This document shows, in pieces, positions 7,489-16,600 of a stretch of 64,000 bases of DNA. Origin of the DNA: Jeotgalicoccus marinus DSM 19772 (GTDB lineage Bacteria; Bacillota; Bacilli; Staphylococcales; Salinicoccaceae); assembly GCF_000425825.1 (NCBI RefSeq), contig NZ_AUEE01000003.1, positions 124,001-188,000 on the forward strand. Direction: 5' to 3'. Below the pieces are notes generated by a model. It did not search any database. It saw nothing but the letters and a program-made list of their open reading frames with translations, and had not been told where the DNA came from. The position numbers and the translations under genes are program-made. Numbering within the stretch: the stretch's first letter is position 1; each line of letters begins with the position of its first letter.

Positions 7489-8186
7489 GTAATGTCCTCC
7501 CAAAATTCATCTTTGTGACTCGCTTTACCTACAATCGCTTCGGTAATACCTAGTGATTCTAGACGATCTAAATCACGCTTATCTCTCACACCGCCACTTG
7601 CAACAACTTTGTGCTTAGTTAGATGATTAATTCTTTCAGTGTTCAGAAAATTAGGTCCAAGCCCCATACCGTCCTTATTAATATCGGTATATATGACACC
7701 CGCAAGTTCAAGGTTTTCAATTTGCTTTAGATATTCATCAATCGTAATTCCTGAGTTTTCAGTCCAACCGTTGATATAGATATCATTCTCTCTCGCATCA
7801 ACACCGACAAAGATTTTCCTGGGAAATTTTAATGTAATATCCTTCAACCACGGAATATCCACAATGGCTCTAGTCCCTAAAATAAAGTAGTCTACCCCCA
7901 TTTCGTGGTATTTTTCAATCATTTCTAATGAACGAAGTCCACCGCCAATTTCCAAAGGTTTGGAGGATAAAGATCTCAGATGGCTCACTAGATTCGATTC
8001 CTTAGATTCTTGATGGAGGGCACCCATCAAGTCGACAATATGAATCCGAGAAACCGAATCAAAGCTTTGGTAGAACCGAAGTGCCTCTTCTGGCGTTCTT
8101 TTCATAGCTGTTTTTTTATCGTAATCACCTTGTGATAGCCTGACATTATTGCCATCAATCAGGTCGATTGCAGGTACAATATTCAT
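7485..8186 (-). CDS. hisA: phosphoribosylformimino-5-aminoimidazole carboxamide ribotide isomerase
   Basis: HisA is the ProFAR isomerase, step 4 of histidine synthesis, a barrel enzyme related to HisF. The catalytic Asp8 lies in VPAIDLIDG, the second Asp is in 'VIYTDINKDGM', and the phosphate sites ('EIGGGLRS', 'VASGGV') are intact. The 233 residues match the family length. In most Staphylococcus his operons hisH lies directly upstream of hisA; here only 15 bases separate hisA from hisB. Confidence 0.95.
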   Translation of the reverse strand: MNIVPAIDLIDGNNVRLSQGDYDKKTAMKRTPEEALRFYQSFDSVSRIHIVDLMGALHQESKESNLVSHLRSLSSKPLEIGGGLRSLEMIEKYHEMGVDYFILGTRAIVDIPWLKDITLKFPRKIFVGVDARENDIYINGWTENSGITIDEYLKQIENLELAGVIYTDINKDGMGLGPNFLNTERINHLTKHKVVASGGVRDKRDLDRLESLGITEAIVGKASHKDEFWEDIT

Positions 8187-8201
8187 AGTGACAGTCCTTT
8201 C

Positions 8202-8786
8202 TTATTCGATGACGCCTTTAGATGATGGAATTCCGGAATTCGTTGGTGACAATGCAATTTTTAAACTGCGTGCAAATGCTTTAAATATTGCTTCTATTTC
8301 ATGGTGTGAGTTACCTCGCTTAAGTAAATCAATGTGCAGTGTCATACGACTATTCATCGCTACTGCATTGAAGAATTCCTCAACGAGCTCAGTATCAAAG
8401 TCTCCGGTTTTTTCTCTTGAAAATTCCGCTCTGAAACTCAAGAATGGTCGTCCTGATAAGTCGAGCACAACGCGTGCCAGTGATTCATCCATTGGTAAAT
8501 ACATGGATCCATATCTAAGGTAACTCTGTTGATCTACGTATATTTCTCTAATCAATTGTCCTAAGACAATACCAATATCTTCTACAGTGTGGTGGGCATC
8601 AATATGGAGGTCACCTTCTGCTTTTACGTTCAGGTATATTTCTGAGTGAAAGCTAAACAGGGCCAACATGTGGTCAAAGAAACCTACGCCTGTATTGATA
8701 TTAGATTCCTTGAAATCCCTTTTTGGATCCATAACAATTTCAAGCTTTGTTTCTTTTGTATCTCTCACTTTTTTATATTCAGTCAT
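8202..8786 (-). CDS. hisB: imidazoleglycerol-phosphate dehydratase
   Basis: A 194-residue monofunctional IGP dehydratase, step 6 of histidine synthesis. It has the two manganese-binding repeats 'DAHHTVEDIGI' and 'NSHHEIEA', and the GVGFFDHML signature. I choose the ATG at 8786 (MTEYKK) because GGGGTG sits about 6 bases upstream; an in-frame GTG at 8795 lacks a site. The start lies inside the last codons of hisC, so the two are coupled. Confidence 0.94.
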   Translation of the reverse strand: MTEYKKVRDTKETKLEIVMDPKRDFKESNINTGVGFFDHMLALFSFHSEIYLNVKAEGDLHIDAHHTVEDIGIVLGQLIREIYVDQQSYLRYGSMYLPMDESLARVVLDLSGRPFLSFRAEFSREKTGDFDTELVEEFFNAVAMNSRMTLHIDLLKRGNSHHEIEAIFKAFARSLKIALSPTNSGIPSSKGVIE

Positions 8787-9768
8787 TCGCTTCACCCCAC
8801 TTAGTGATCAGGGCTCTAAGTTCGTCTACAGCTGTCTCGTCGACAATTGAGAACCTCGCCACATTGGATAGTTGTTGGTCCTCTTCATATACTCGACCTT
8901 TAAAGCCATTTTCAAGTAAATAGTTGTATAAGTCTTTTGCCTTATCACCATATACAAAGACAAAATTCGTATGTGATGGTTTAATTCTGACGTGTCGACG
9001 CACGATTTCAAAGCTATCGACCAATTTTTGATGAAGTTCTTTTTGATAGTTAAACCATTCATCTAGTTTCTCTTCGTCATTTAAGAGTGCATTGGCTAAG
9101 ACTAGAGAAAGACTATTCAAGGGATAAGGATGATTAATCTTGGTGATTTTATCGAAAGCTTCTCCTTTTGCAATGGCGATACCGATTCTTAGGCCGGCAA
9201 GACCGTACACTTTACTAAGCGTTCTTAAGATGATGACGTGGTCGCCTGTTGGCAATTCTCGATCCAAAGCAAACTCTCCGTACGCCTCATCTATAACAAG
9301 GTAACCTCCAACAGCCTTCATCGCATCGGCTAACTGTTTCATCGCATAAGATGGTAATAGGACGCCTGTTGGATTATGAGGATTTGATATAAAGAAGACG
9401 GATGGTTTTTTATCTTGTATTGCCCTAACTGCCGCATCAAAATCAAAAGAAAAATCTCCTCTTGAAGCGACTGAGTAAAATCGAATACCCACTTGATTTG
9501 TATAGACTTGGTACATAAAGAAGTCCGGCTTAAAGGACATCACACCACTCTGACCAAGTGTCATTACAATTTTTTGAATCCATTCATCTGAGCCATTTGC
9601 AACTTCGATTTGATTCCTATTAAATCTATTTCTTTTAGCATAAAGTGTCTTAAATTTTTCAAGTTCTTCCTCTGAATATGTTTCAATATTTGCTTGTTCA
9701 ACCGCCTTATTAATCATGTCTTTTGTTAGCGGTGATTTTGGGGATGTGTTTCTATCCATACTGATCAT
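8779..9768 (-). CDS. hisC: histidinol-phosphate aminotransferase
   Basis: A PLP-dependent class I/II aminotransferase that converts imidazole acetol phosphate and glutamate to histidinol phosphate. The PLP lysine is in 'RTLSKVYGLAGLRIG', the substrate/PLP site includes 'FFISNPHNPTG' and 'YLVIDEAYGEF', and the C-terminal Arg is in VARFSIV. At 329 residues it is slightly shorter at the N terminus than the usual 350. Its GGAG site lies in the end of hisD, with a 4-base gap between the genes. Confidence 0.93.
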   Translation of the reverse strand: MISMDRNTSPKSPLTKDMINKAVEQANIETYSEEELEKFKTLYAKRNRFNRNQIEVANGSDEWIQKIVMTLGQSGVMSFKPDFFMYQVYTNQVGIRFYSVASRGDFSFDFDAAVRAIQDKKPSVFFISNPHNPTGVLLPSYAMKQLADAMKAVGGYLVIDEAYGEFALDRELPTGDHVIILRTLSKVYGLAGLRIGIAIAKGEAFDKITKINHPYPLNSLSLVLANALLNDEEKLDEWFNYQKELHQKLVDSFEIVRRHVRIKPSHTNFVFVYGDKAKDLYNYLLENGFKGRVYEEDQQLSNVARFSIVDETAVDELRALITKWGEAND

Positions 9769-9772
9769 GCGC

Positions 9773-11002
9773 TCACTCCATTCTAATATTCAAAGATTCT
9801 CCGTGTGCGAATAGCCCTTCTTTGTCAGCCAACAACTTAGCAGGTTGACTAATCTCATCATAAGTCTCTTTCTTTAAATTAATAATGGCATGACTAGTCA
9901 GACAGTCATTGACATTGAGACCATGACTAAAGCGACCTGTTCTGTTCGTTGGAAGCACATGGGATGGGCCTGCGGCATAATCACCGATTGCTTCTGGTGA
10001 ATATTGCCCGATAAACACCGCACCTGCGTAAGAAATTTCACTTGCAATGGACTTAGCATCTTGATGCTGGATCGATACGTGTTCCGGTGCAATATAGTCG
10101 ATAACTTGTTTTAAATTTTCTCTAGTATCGACAATTTGCCAGTGATTATTTTTAAGAGAGCCTTTAATTACATCTGCTCTTTCTTGTTCGTCTACCAAGC
10201 GATTCACTTCAGCTTCTACACCTTCGATCACTGACTCACTTTCAGCGATGAGGAAGGTACGTGCATTAACGTCATGTTCTGCTTGAGCAAAAATATCATA
10301 AGCAATTGCAGTATAGTCTGCACTCTCATCCACATAGAGTAGAATCTCACTAGGTCCAGCAACCATATCAATCCCGACATCACCAAACAATAATTTTTTT
10401 GCAAGTGCTACATACTTATTCCCTGGCCCGACAATCTTATCCACTTTTGGAATAGATTTTGTACCATAAGCTAAAGCAGCAATCGCCTGAGCACCACCGA
10501 TACGGTATACATCTTTTACACCAGCGACATATAAGGCTCCAAAAGTAATGTTGTTATCAGAGAAAGTTGGCGTTACAACGGCGATATTACTTACCCCTGC
10601 AACCATGGCAGGTACTGCTGTCATCAGTACACTGGATGGGTAAAGTGCGGTACCACCTGGAATGTAAATACCGATACTTTCTATCGGTTTGTAGACATAA
10701 GAGAATTCATCGCCTTCGACATCCTTATATTTAATTGACGCCTGATATTCACTAATTCGGTCTTTGATAGATATCAGGGCATTCTTTTCTTCTTCAGTTA
10801 AAGCATCAAAACTATTCTTTAAGCTCTCTTCTGGCACTTTAAAATCTTCTATTTCCACACCGTCAAAAGCTTTCGTATATTTCTTTAGTGCTTCATCTTT
10901 ATTTATTTTTACATCGTTGATAATATCTAGAACCGACTTCAAGCTGTCACTATCATCTTGTGTCGATGTAGAAAAACGTTCTATAAACTGCTCGGCATTC
11001 AT
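9773..11002 (-). CDS. hisD: histidinol dehydrogenase
   Basis: A zinc- and NAD-dependent enzyme for the last two oxidations to L-histidine. Family landmarks include 'IESIGIYIPGGTALYPSSVL', 'KVDKIVGPGNKYVALAK', 'DMVAGPSEIL', and the metal/catalytic histidines in 'AQAEHD' and 'APEHVSIQ'. At 409 residues it is close to the family length. The start ATG overlaps the hisG stop as ATGA. Confidence 0.96.
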   Translation of the reverse strand: MNAEQFIERFSTSTQDDSDSLKSVLDIINDVKINKDEALKKYTKAFDGVEIEDFKVPEESLKNSFDALTEEEKNALISIKDRISEYQASIKYKDVEGDEFSYVYKPIESIGIYIPGGTALYPSSVLMTAVPAMVAGVSNIAVVTPTFSDNNITFGALYVAGVKDVYRIGGAQAIAALAYGTKSIPKVDKIVGPGNKYVALAKKLLFGDVGIDMVAGPSEILLYVDESADYTAIAYDIFAQAEHDVNARTFLIAESESVIEGVEAEVNRLVDEQERADVIKGSLKNNHWQIVDTRENLKQVIDYIAPEHVSIQHQDAKSIASEISYAGAVFIGQYSPEAIGDYAAGPSHVLPTNRTGRFSHGLNVNDCLTSHAIINLKKETYDEISQPAKLLADKEGLFAHGESLNIRME

Positions 11003-11604
11003 TCAATCACTCCAATTTCGCTTAAAAATTCATAGATGTCATCCTCTTTGGTATAAAAGGTTTGCTTATTCGCAATCAATCTTGCTTGAACATCTAATAT
11101 CTTTTGATATTCAATTAAACCGTTATCTCTTAAAGTACTCCCTGTCTGTACAATATCCACTATCCCATCTGCTAGGCCCAGTATTGGAGCCAGTTCGACT
11201 GAGCCATTTAAATGAATGAGAGATACCGCCTGTTGTTCATCATTAAAGAATTTTCGTGCAATATTAATATACTTCGAGGCAATCGTCTCAAAACGTTCTA
11301 TATTCGGTGGTCCAGCTAAGGCAAAATGGCATTGCCCGAAGGGAAGTTCAGATACGTTTAAATAAGAAAATGCATCCTCTTCTAAAGTATCTGATCCAAC
11401 GATGCCAATATCTGCGACACTACGTTCAACGTAAACAGGAACATCTGGCCCTTTAGCAAAAATGAATCGCACATTTCCGGATGTAGTATATAAAGTCCGA
11501 GATTTTTCTTTTAATACTCCGCTGTATTTATCTAAATTTTTTTCTTCTAAATATTTTATGAAATCATCAAATAGTCGACCTTTTGATAATGCTACCGTAA
11601 TCAT
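10999..11604 (-). CDS. hisG: ATP phosphoribosyltransferase catalytic subunit (short form)
   Basis: This enzyme starts histidine synthesis by joining ATP and PRPP. At 201 residues it is the short HisG form, which lacks the C-terminal regulatory domain and needs HisZ. Landmarks are 'ITVALSKGRL', 'YVERSVADIGIVGSDTL' and the PRPP loop 'GIVDIVQTGSTLRDNGL'. It overlaps the upstream hisZ by 4 bases. Confidence 0.96.
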   Translation of the reverse strand: MITVALSKGRLFDDFIKYLEEKNLDKYSGVLKEKSRTLYTTSGNVRFIFAKGPDVPVYVERSVADIGIVGSDTLEEDAFSYLNVSELPFGQCHFALAGPPNIERFETIASKYINIARKFFNDEQQAVSLIHLNGSVELAPILGLADGIVDIVQTGSTLRDNGLIEYQKILDVQARLIANKQTFYTKEDDIYEFLSEIGVIE

Positions 11605-12413
11605 AACAAGCCTCCATCAGAAAGATTTAAGCCTATTCCAAAGGCACTGCTGTTGTATTGTCCACCACTGAGTACAGGTGAGTTCGCATTGAGGAAAGCT
11701 TGGAAGTACAAACCATTGTAATATTTTTGAGGTGACCGAAATGATAGATCTAAAATAAATTTCATTTCTTTATTTTGAGATTTAATAACGTCTTTTACTC
11801 TCTCAATTAACTGCATTATCTCAGTGTCGCCGAAAAGATGTTGAATCATTCCATATTGTTCACTCACCTTAGCACTTATAATCTTGTATAAATCATGGTC
11901 AGTACCAAGCACCCGTCTCAACTCTGAAATATTTTTACTGTAGACGAGTGTGCGGATATTTTCACTGAGTTTGTATTTGTAGACAAACAAATCCAAAAGC
12001 TGATCGTTGTTGATTACAAAAGTCTTAATCGTATCTTCTGTACTATTTTCTACAAACTGAATATGCATCAGTAAAGTATTGATAATGTCTTGATTTCCGA
12101 CCTTATATATTTCGACACCGGCCTGGTAGAAAGATTCATGTTCCCTTACAACCGGGCCAAAATAACCAAACTTGGTTTCATTTGAATAGTAATTGTTATT
12201 GAAATTAAGTAAAGTTCTCGTCCAATCACTGCGTATCGCGTACATTGTGCTATCTCGTTCAAACACGATACTCGTCGGATGATGATTTTTATCGTCTATA
12301 TAAAAAGGTTCAATCATATTCATATCGACTAAGGTAAAACCTGAGCGGTCCAATAAGTCTAAGTACGTTGTACCCAATGCAGTTCGTTTTAGTATTAACT
12401 GATTTGCTGACAT
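11601..12413 (-). CDS. hisZ: ATP phosphoribosyltransferase regulatory subunit
   Basis: HisZ is a histidyl-tRNA synthetase-like paralogue that forms a hetero-octamer with short HisG and mediates histidine feedback. At 270 residues it is the short Staphylococcus-type form (Bacillus HisZ is about 390). The class II synthetase-like core is seen in 'FVLVDMN MIEPF'-like text at the N terminus and 'IRSDWTRTLL' and 'PVVREHESFYQAGVEIYK' in the middle. It is the first gene of the his operon, with an AGGAG site before the ATG. Confidence 0.92.
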   Translation of the reverse strand: MSANQLILKRTALGTTYLDLLDRSGFTLVDMNMIEPFYIDDKNHHPTSIVFERDSTMYAIRSDWTRTLLNFNNNYYSNETKFGYFGPVVREHESFYQAGVEIYKVGNQDIINTLLMHIQFVENSTEDTIKTFVINNDQLLDLFVYKYKLSENIRTLVYSKNISELRRVLGTDHDLYKIISAKVSEQYGMIQHLFGDTEIMQLIERVKDVIKSQNKEMKFILDLSFRSPQKYYNGLYFQAFLNANSPVLSGGQYNSSAFGIGLNLSDGGLL

Positions 12414-12461
12414 GCATATTCTCCTTTACTACTTTAGCGTGATAAAGAAATCTGATAAATT

Positions 12462-12518
12462 ACATACTAACAAAGAACAGAAATAAGTACAACGATTTTC
12501 TTTAGCTCTTTAGTATGT
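12462..12518. promoter_or_regulatory. paired inverted TTAGTATGT sites, candidate HisR (YerC) operators
   Basis: ACATACTAA (12462-12470) and TTAGTATGT (12510-12518) are exact reverse complements, 39 bases apart, in the 141-base region between divergent hisZ and yerC. One lies near each gene's likely promoter. A TrpR-family repressor encoded next door makes them plausible operator half-sites; the link is inferred. Confidence 0.5.
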
Positions 12519-12554
12519 TAAAGTGGGATATATGAAAATACGGGAGTTGATTAC

Positions 12555-12842
12555 ATGCAAATAGATAAGTTAAAAGGTCAGGAGCTTGATGATTTGTTCG
12601 ACGGTATCTTATCTCTTGAGTCAAAAGAAGACTGTTATAAATTCTTTGATGATATTTGCACGTCTAATGAACTTGTCTCGCTTAAACAACGTTTTCAAGT
12701 GGCAAAGCTCATTAATGAAGGAATGACATATTCAAAAATTCAAGAAAAAACGGGAGCATCTAGCGCGACAGTATCGCGTGTGAAACGCTGTATAGATTAT
12801 GGTAGTGGTGGATATATCACCGTTTTAAGTAAAATGGAGTAA
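12555..12842 (+). CDS. yerC: YerC/YecD TrpR-family regulator (HisR candidate)
   Basis: A 95-residue TrpR-like protein with the helix-turn-helix 'EGMTYSKIQEKTGASSATVS' and the family stretches 'NELVSLKQRFQVAKLI' and IDYGSGGY. Comparative genomics has proposed YerC homologues as histidine-operon repressors (HisR) in Firmicutes. Its divergent position next to hisZ supports that role here. GGGAG precedes the ATG. The gene ends in a hairpin that overlaps its stop codon. Confidence 0.9.
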   Translation: MQIDKLKGQELDDLFDGILSLESKEDCYKFFDDICTSNELVSLKQRFQVAKLINEGMTYSKIQEKTGASSATVSRVKRCIDYGSGGYITVLSKME

Positions 12843-12860
12843 CGCTATGCGTTACTCCAT
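12834..12860 (+). terminator. stem-loop at the yerC stop codon
   Basis: ATGGAGTAACGC / GCGTTACTCCAT make a perfect 12-base stem with a 3-base loop. The T-tract is weak (TAGTTCTTCTT), so termination efficiency is uncertain. Confidence 0.6.
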
Positions 12861-12883
12861 TAGTTCTTCTTATTTACTTATAA

Positions 12884-13546
12884 TTAATCTTCATCATCAC
12901 GTTCTGTATCTAGAATTTCAAGTGAATCTGCATCAATTGTATATTCGTAAATTTCATTTTCATACAGTAAGTCAATGTCATATTCAGCCTTACCATCATC
13001 CATTGAAAGTGTCCATTCTGAAATATCTCCGCCGCCTGCATCAGAACTTGCGACTTCAAAAGCTTCGTCAATTGAACTAACGCTAGAGTAATCTAGAATT
13101 TCTTCTTCATCGTCATCACCTTCTGAATCAGTTCTAACGTCGACGACTTCCTCTGTCTCTTGATTAATCGTTACTTCAGCTTCTTCATCTGCACTTCTTA
13201 GGTCTATTTTATACACCCAGTCTCCTCTATCTTGATCGAGCTGAACTTCGTGCAGATTACCATCGAATTCACCCTGTGCAATTTCAATAGCATCTTCAGG
13301 ACTTAAATTTACATCGTCAATGGCGATTGCTTCACTGCTATTCCCTGATGAATCACTGGAAGACTCTTCTGAGCCGGAGTTATCATCGTTTGAATCATCA
13401 TCTGTTTGATTATCACCTTGAGTATCTTCCACAGGTTCTGCAGGTGTACCTGCATCGTCTGCATCTTCTTCAGAACCTCCATCACTATTACAAGCAGCTA
13501 AAGCTAATGTTGTTGCTAATGCTAGTCCAAAAATCTTCGTTTTCAC
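12884..13546 (-). CDS. PepSY-domain lipoprotein
   Basis: A 220-residue secreted lipoprotein. The signal peptide ends in a lipobox LALAAC (Cys19). It is followed by a very acidic, Ser/Asp-rich linker (about residues 20-75), then two PepSY-like repeats: 'SPEDAIEIAQGEFDGNLHEV' with 'WVYKIDL', and 'SIDEAFEVASS' with 'YEYTIDADSLEILD'. PepSY domains often inhibit proteases or sense small molecules at the cell surface, but the partner here is unknown. GAGG precedes the ATG; the gene is convergent with yerC. Confidence 0.82.
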   Translation of the reverse strand: MKTKIFGLALATTLALAACNSDGGSEEDADDAGTPAEPVEDTQGDNQTDDDSNDDNSGSEESSSDSSGNSSEAIAIDDVNLSPEDAIEIAQGEFDGNLHEVQLDQDRGDWVYKIDLRSADEEAEVTINQETEEVVDVRTDSEGDDDEEEILDYSSVSSIDEAFEVASSDAGGGDISEWTLSMDDGKAEYDIDLLYENEIYEYTIDADSLEILDTERDDED

Positions 13547-13687
13547 CCTCGTTCCTCCTTATTCTATCTATTAATCTTTTAACCAATAATGATTCACTAC
13601 AAACATGTACGGGAAATCATTTATCATTTACATGCTTATCGATATAATAGAGGTATTAATATTTGAAAAGGCTTAGGGGTGTTTAGA

Positions 13688-15649
13688 TTGACAAATATCG
13701 ATAACGACAACCAGGATTACAAGGCGCACTATTTTCAACTTTTAGCCGAGAAGTTTAATTCTGAAGAAAAAGTGGCAACTGAGATTATAAATCTTGAATC
13801 TATAATGGAATTGCCAAAGGGTACTGAGCACTTTGTCAGTGATTTACATGGTGAGTTTCAAGCTTTCCAACACGTATTAAGAAATGGTTCGGGTAATGTC
13901 AAAGTTAAAATTGACGATTTATTTAAAGACCAACTGACAACGAACGAGTTAAATGAACTTGCAGCTGTCGTCTACTATCCTGAAGAAAAGCTTCAATTAG
14001 TAAAGAATGAATTTACCAATAAGGATGAATTAAATCATTGGTATAAAACTAAGGTTGAGCAATTAATTGAGTTGGTTGCTTACTCTTCTTCAAAATATAC
14101 ACGTTCAAAACTTAGAAAGGCCTTACCACCACAGTTCGCTTATATCATTGAGGAACTTTTATATAAGAAAGATGAAAATGATAATAAGAAACAATACTAT
14201 AATAGTATTCTTAGTGAAGTAATCGGTTTAGGTCAAGCGGATAAATTAATCACTGGACTCGCTTTTAGTGTTCAAAGATTAGTTGTCGATCACCTTCATG
14301 TTGTTGGCGATATTTATGATAGAGGGCCAGAACCTGACAAGATTATGGATACGCTTATCGATTATCACTCTGTTGATATTCAATGGGGGAACCACGATGT
14401 TTTATGGATTGGTGCCTATGCCGGCTCCAAAGTGTGTCTTGCCAACATTATTCGTATCTGCGCTAGATACAATAACTTAGATATTATTGAAGATGCTTAC
14501 GGTATAAATTTACGCCCTTTATTTACTTTAGCTGATAAGTACTATGGAGATAACAAGGCATTTAGACCGAAGAAAACAACTGGTAAAACATTGGATGAAG
14601 CTGAACAGTTACAGATGACCAAGGTTCAACAAGCTATTGCGATGATCCAATTTAAACTAGAGGCACCCATTATCAAGCGCCGTCCTAATTTTGAAATGGA
14701 TGACCGTCTAGTACTGGAAAACATCAATTACGACACACTTGAATACACAGTTAATGGTAATATATATCCTTTAGAAAATACTTGTTTCTCTACGATTGAT
14801 CCGAATAATCCTACAGCTTTAACTGAAGATGAAGAAGATGTGATGAATACTTTACTCATCAGTGTGCAACAATCCGAGAAACTAAAACGTCATATGAGTT
14901 TCATGATGAAGAAAGGAAACTTATACCTACGTTATAACGGCAATCTATTAATTCACGGCTGTATTCCTGTAGACGAAGATAGCAATATGGAAGGTATGGA
15001 AATCGACGGTAAAACATACTATGGCCGCGAACTTCTAGATCAGTTTGAGTACTACTTACGCTACTCATTTACGCACTTAGATGACACTGATGATCTAGCC
15101 ACTGACCTTGTATGGTACTTATGGAATGGTAAAAAATCTTCTCTATTTGGAAAACGTGCCATGACTACATTTGAGAGATATTTTGTAAATGATAAACCCG
15201 CTCAAAAAGAAGAGAAGAACCCATACTATTACCTTAGAGAAAAAGCCGAGTCTGCACGTATCTTCTTAGAAGAGTTCGATTTAGATCCTGATGAAGGTCA
15301 TATCATCAACGGACATACGCCTGTGAAAGAAAAAGAAGGTGAGAACCCGATTAAAGCGGATGGTAAGTTTATAGTTATCGACGGTGGTTTCTCTAAAGCG
15401 TATCAATCCACAACAGGCATTGCCGGCTACACCTTGTTATATAATTCATATGGTATGCAACTTGTTGCCCACCAAGAGTTTAACTCTAAAGATAATGTAC
15501 TAAATAATGAATCCGATGTACTTGCTGTTAGAAGGATTGTCGATGAAGAAGTAGAGCGTAAAAAAGTTCGGGATACGAAAACTGGTAAACGCTTGAATTA
15601 CGAAATTAATATGCTGAAAGAATTAATGAAACAGAGATATCTTAACTAG
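13688..15649 (+). CDS. fbp: class III fructose-1,6-bisphosphatase
   Basis: This gluconeogenic phosphatase removes the 1-phosphate of fructose-1,6-bisphosphate. It is the Firmicutes class III type, a calcineurin-like phosphoesterase of about 650 residues. Metal-binding motifs are '[18 protein letters not shown]', '[16 protein letters not shown]', GNHDV and, near the end, '[16 protein letters not shown]'. I choose the TTG at 13688 (MTNIDN), which has AGGGGTG 7 bases upstream; a GTG at 13679 lies inside that site. The gene is monocistronic. Confidence 0.95.
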   Translation: MTNIDNDNQDYKAHYFQLLAEKFNSEEKVATEIINLESIMELPKGTEHFVSDLHGEFQAFQHVLRNGSGNVKVKIDDLFKDQLTTNELNELAAVVYYPEEKLQLVKNEFTNKDELNHWYKTKVEQLIELVAYSSSKYTRSKLRKALPPQFAYIIEELLYKKDENDNKKQYYNSILSEVIGLGQADKLITGLAFSVQRLVVDHLHVVGDIYDRGPEPDKIMDTLIDYHSVDIQWGNHDVLWIGAYAGSKVCLANIIRICARYNNLDIIEDAYGINLRPLFTLADKYYGDNKAFRPKKTTGKTLDEAEQLQMTKVQQAIAMIQFKLEAPIIKRRPNFEMDDRLVLENINYDTLEYTVNGNIYPLENTCFSTIDPNNPTALTEDEEDVMNTLLISVQQSEKLKRHMSFMMKKGNLYLRYNGNLLIHGCIPVDEDSNMEGMEIDGKTYYGRELLDQFEYYLRYSFTHLDDTDDLATDLVWYLWNGKKSSLFGKRAMTTFERYFVNDKPAQKEEKNPYYYLREKAESARIFLEEFDLDPDEGHIINGHTPVKEKEGENPIKADGKFIVIDGGFSKAYQSTTGIAGYTLLYNSYGMQLVAHQEFNSKDNVLNNESDVLAVRRIVDEEVERKKVRDTKTGKRLNYEINMLKELMKQRYLN

Positions 15650-15727
15650 AAGATAGAAACAAAATTTAAGACAAGCTGGAGTTTTTGTTAGATGATGTAA
15701 TAGAGCGTAAAAATGGAAGGTGATAAT

Positions 15728-16567
15728 ATGAACAGCATCCCAGAATATAATTTACATGATGGTTACAAAATTCCAGCCATTGGATTTGGAACGGTATACC
15801 TTAACGGGAAGCAAGGTGCTAAAGATATAGAAGCTGCCATAAATAATGGTTACCGGTTATTAGACACTGCAATCCGTTATAGAAACGAAGGGGCTGTTGG
15901 AGAAGCTATCAGAAATACTGATGTTTCTAGAGAAGAAATATACGTGACATCTAAGCTTCGTGGTGGTTTATATGATTATGACACTGCATTAGAATCTATT
16001 GAAGAATCCTTGTTTAGAACAGGTTTGAATTATATTGACTTATTCTTATTGCACTGGCCAAATCCTAAACAAGACAAGTATGTGGAAGCTTGGAAGGCAT
16101 TAATTCAAGCTCAAAAAAATGGATACGTTAGATCAATCGGTGTGTCTAACTTTGAACCAGAGCATATTGACCGTCTAGTCAATGAAACTGGTGTGAAACC
16201 TGTTATCAATCAAATAGAACTTCACCCCTGCTTTATTCAAGAAAAGGTCCGTAAATATAATAAGGATAACGACATTATAACGGAAGCATGGAGTCCTTTA
16301 TCACGTGCACAATCAGTAATTAATGATCCGCTTTTGCAAAAACTAGCAAAAGAAAAAGAAAAAGACGTCGGGCAAATTATTTTACGTTGGCATTACCAAC
16401 ATGGTGTCTTACCAGTACCACGTTCATCCAAACCAGAACGTCAGATAAGTAACTTAAACATCTTTGATTTTGAACTCTCTGAAGACGAGATGCATGCGAT
16501 CGATCGTTTAGACCGCCTTGATGGACGTATCAACGACCAAGACCCAAATGAATATGAAGAATTCTAA
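15728..16567 (+). CDS. aldo/keto reductase
   Basis: A 279-residue NADPH-dependent (alpha/beta)8-barrel reductase. The catalytic tetrad is visible: Asp and Tyr in 'LLDTAIRYRNEGAVGEA', Lys in 'YVTSKLRGG', and His in 'DLFLLHWPNP'. The cofactor segment is 'GVLPVPRSSKPERQ'. The ATG at 15728 has GGAAGG at a good distance; the in-frame ATG at 15713 does not. The substrate is probably a small carbonyl compound such as methylglyoxal, but this is not determined by sequence. Confidence 0.92.
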   Translation: MNSIPEYNLHDGYKIPAIGFGTVYLNGKQGAKDIEAAINNGYRLLDTAIRYRNEGAVGEAIRNTDVSREEIYVTSKLRGGLYDYDTALESIEESLFRTGLNYIDLFLLHWPNPKQDKYVEAWKALIQAQKNGYVRSIGVSNFEPEHIDRLVNETGVKPVINQIELHPCFIQEKVRKYNKDNDIITEAWSPLSRAQSVINDPLLQKLAKEKEKDVGQIILRWHYQHGVLPVPRSSKPERQISNLNIFDFELSEDEMHAIDRLDRLDGRINDQDPNEYEEF

Positions 16568-16600
16568 AAAAAGCTGGCTCCCTAGGGAGTCAGCTTTTTT
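16567..16600. terminator. bidirectional intrinsic terminator
   Basis: A-run, GCTGGCTCCC / GGGAGTCAGC (one G-U), T-run. It serves both the aldo/keto reductase and the convergent osmoprotectant operon. Confidence 0.9.

Noticed and set aside
12414-12554. Possible T-box leader for the his operon
   Set aside because: No T-box sequence (such as AGGGTGGNACCGCG) or specifier-like structure is visible and the region is only 141 bases long.
12884-13647. Plus-strand frames opposite the PepSY lipoprotein
   Set aside because: They encode His/Leu/Gln-rich sequence that mirrors acidic Asp/Glu/Ser codons; the minus-strand gene has a lipobox and ribosome binding site.
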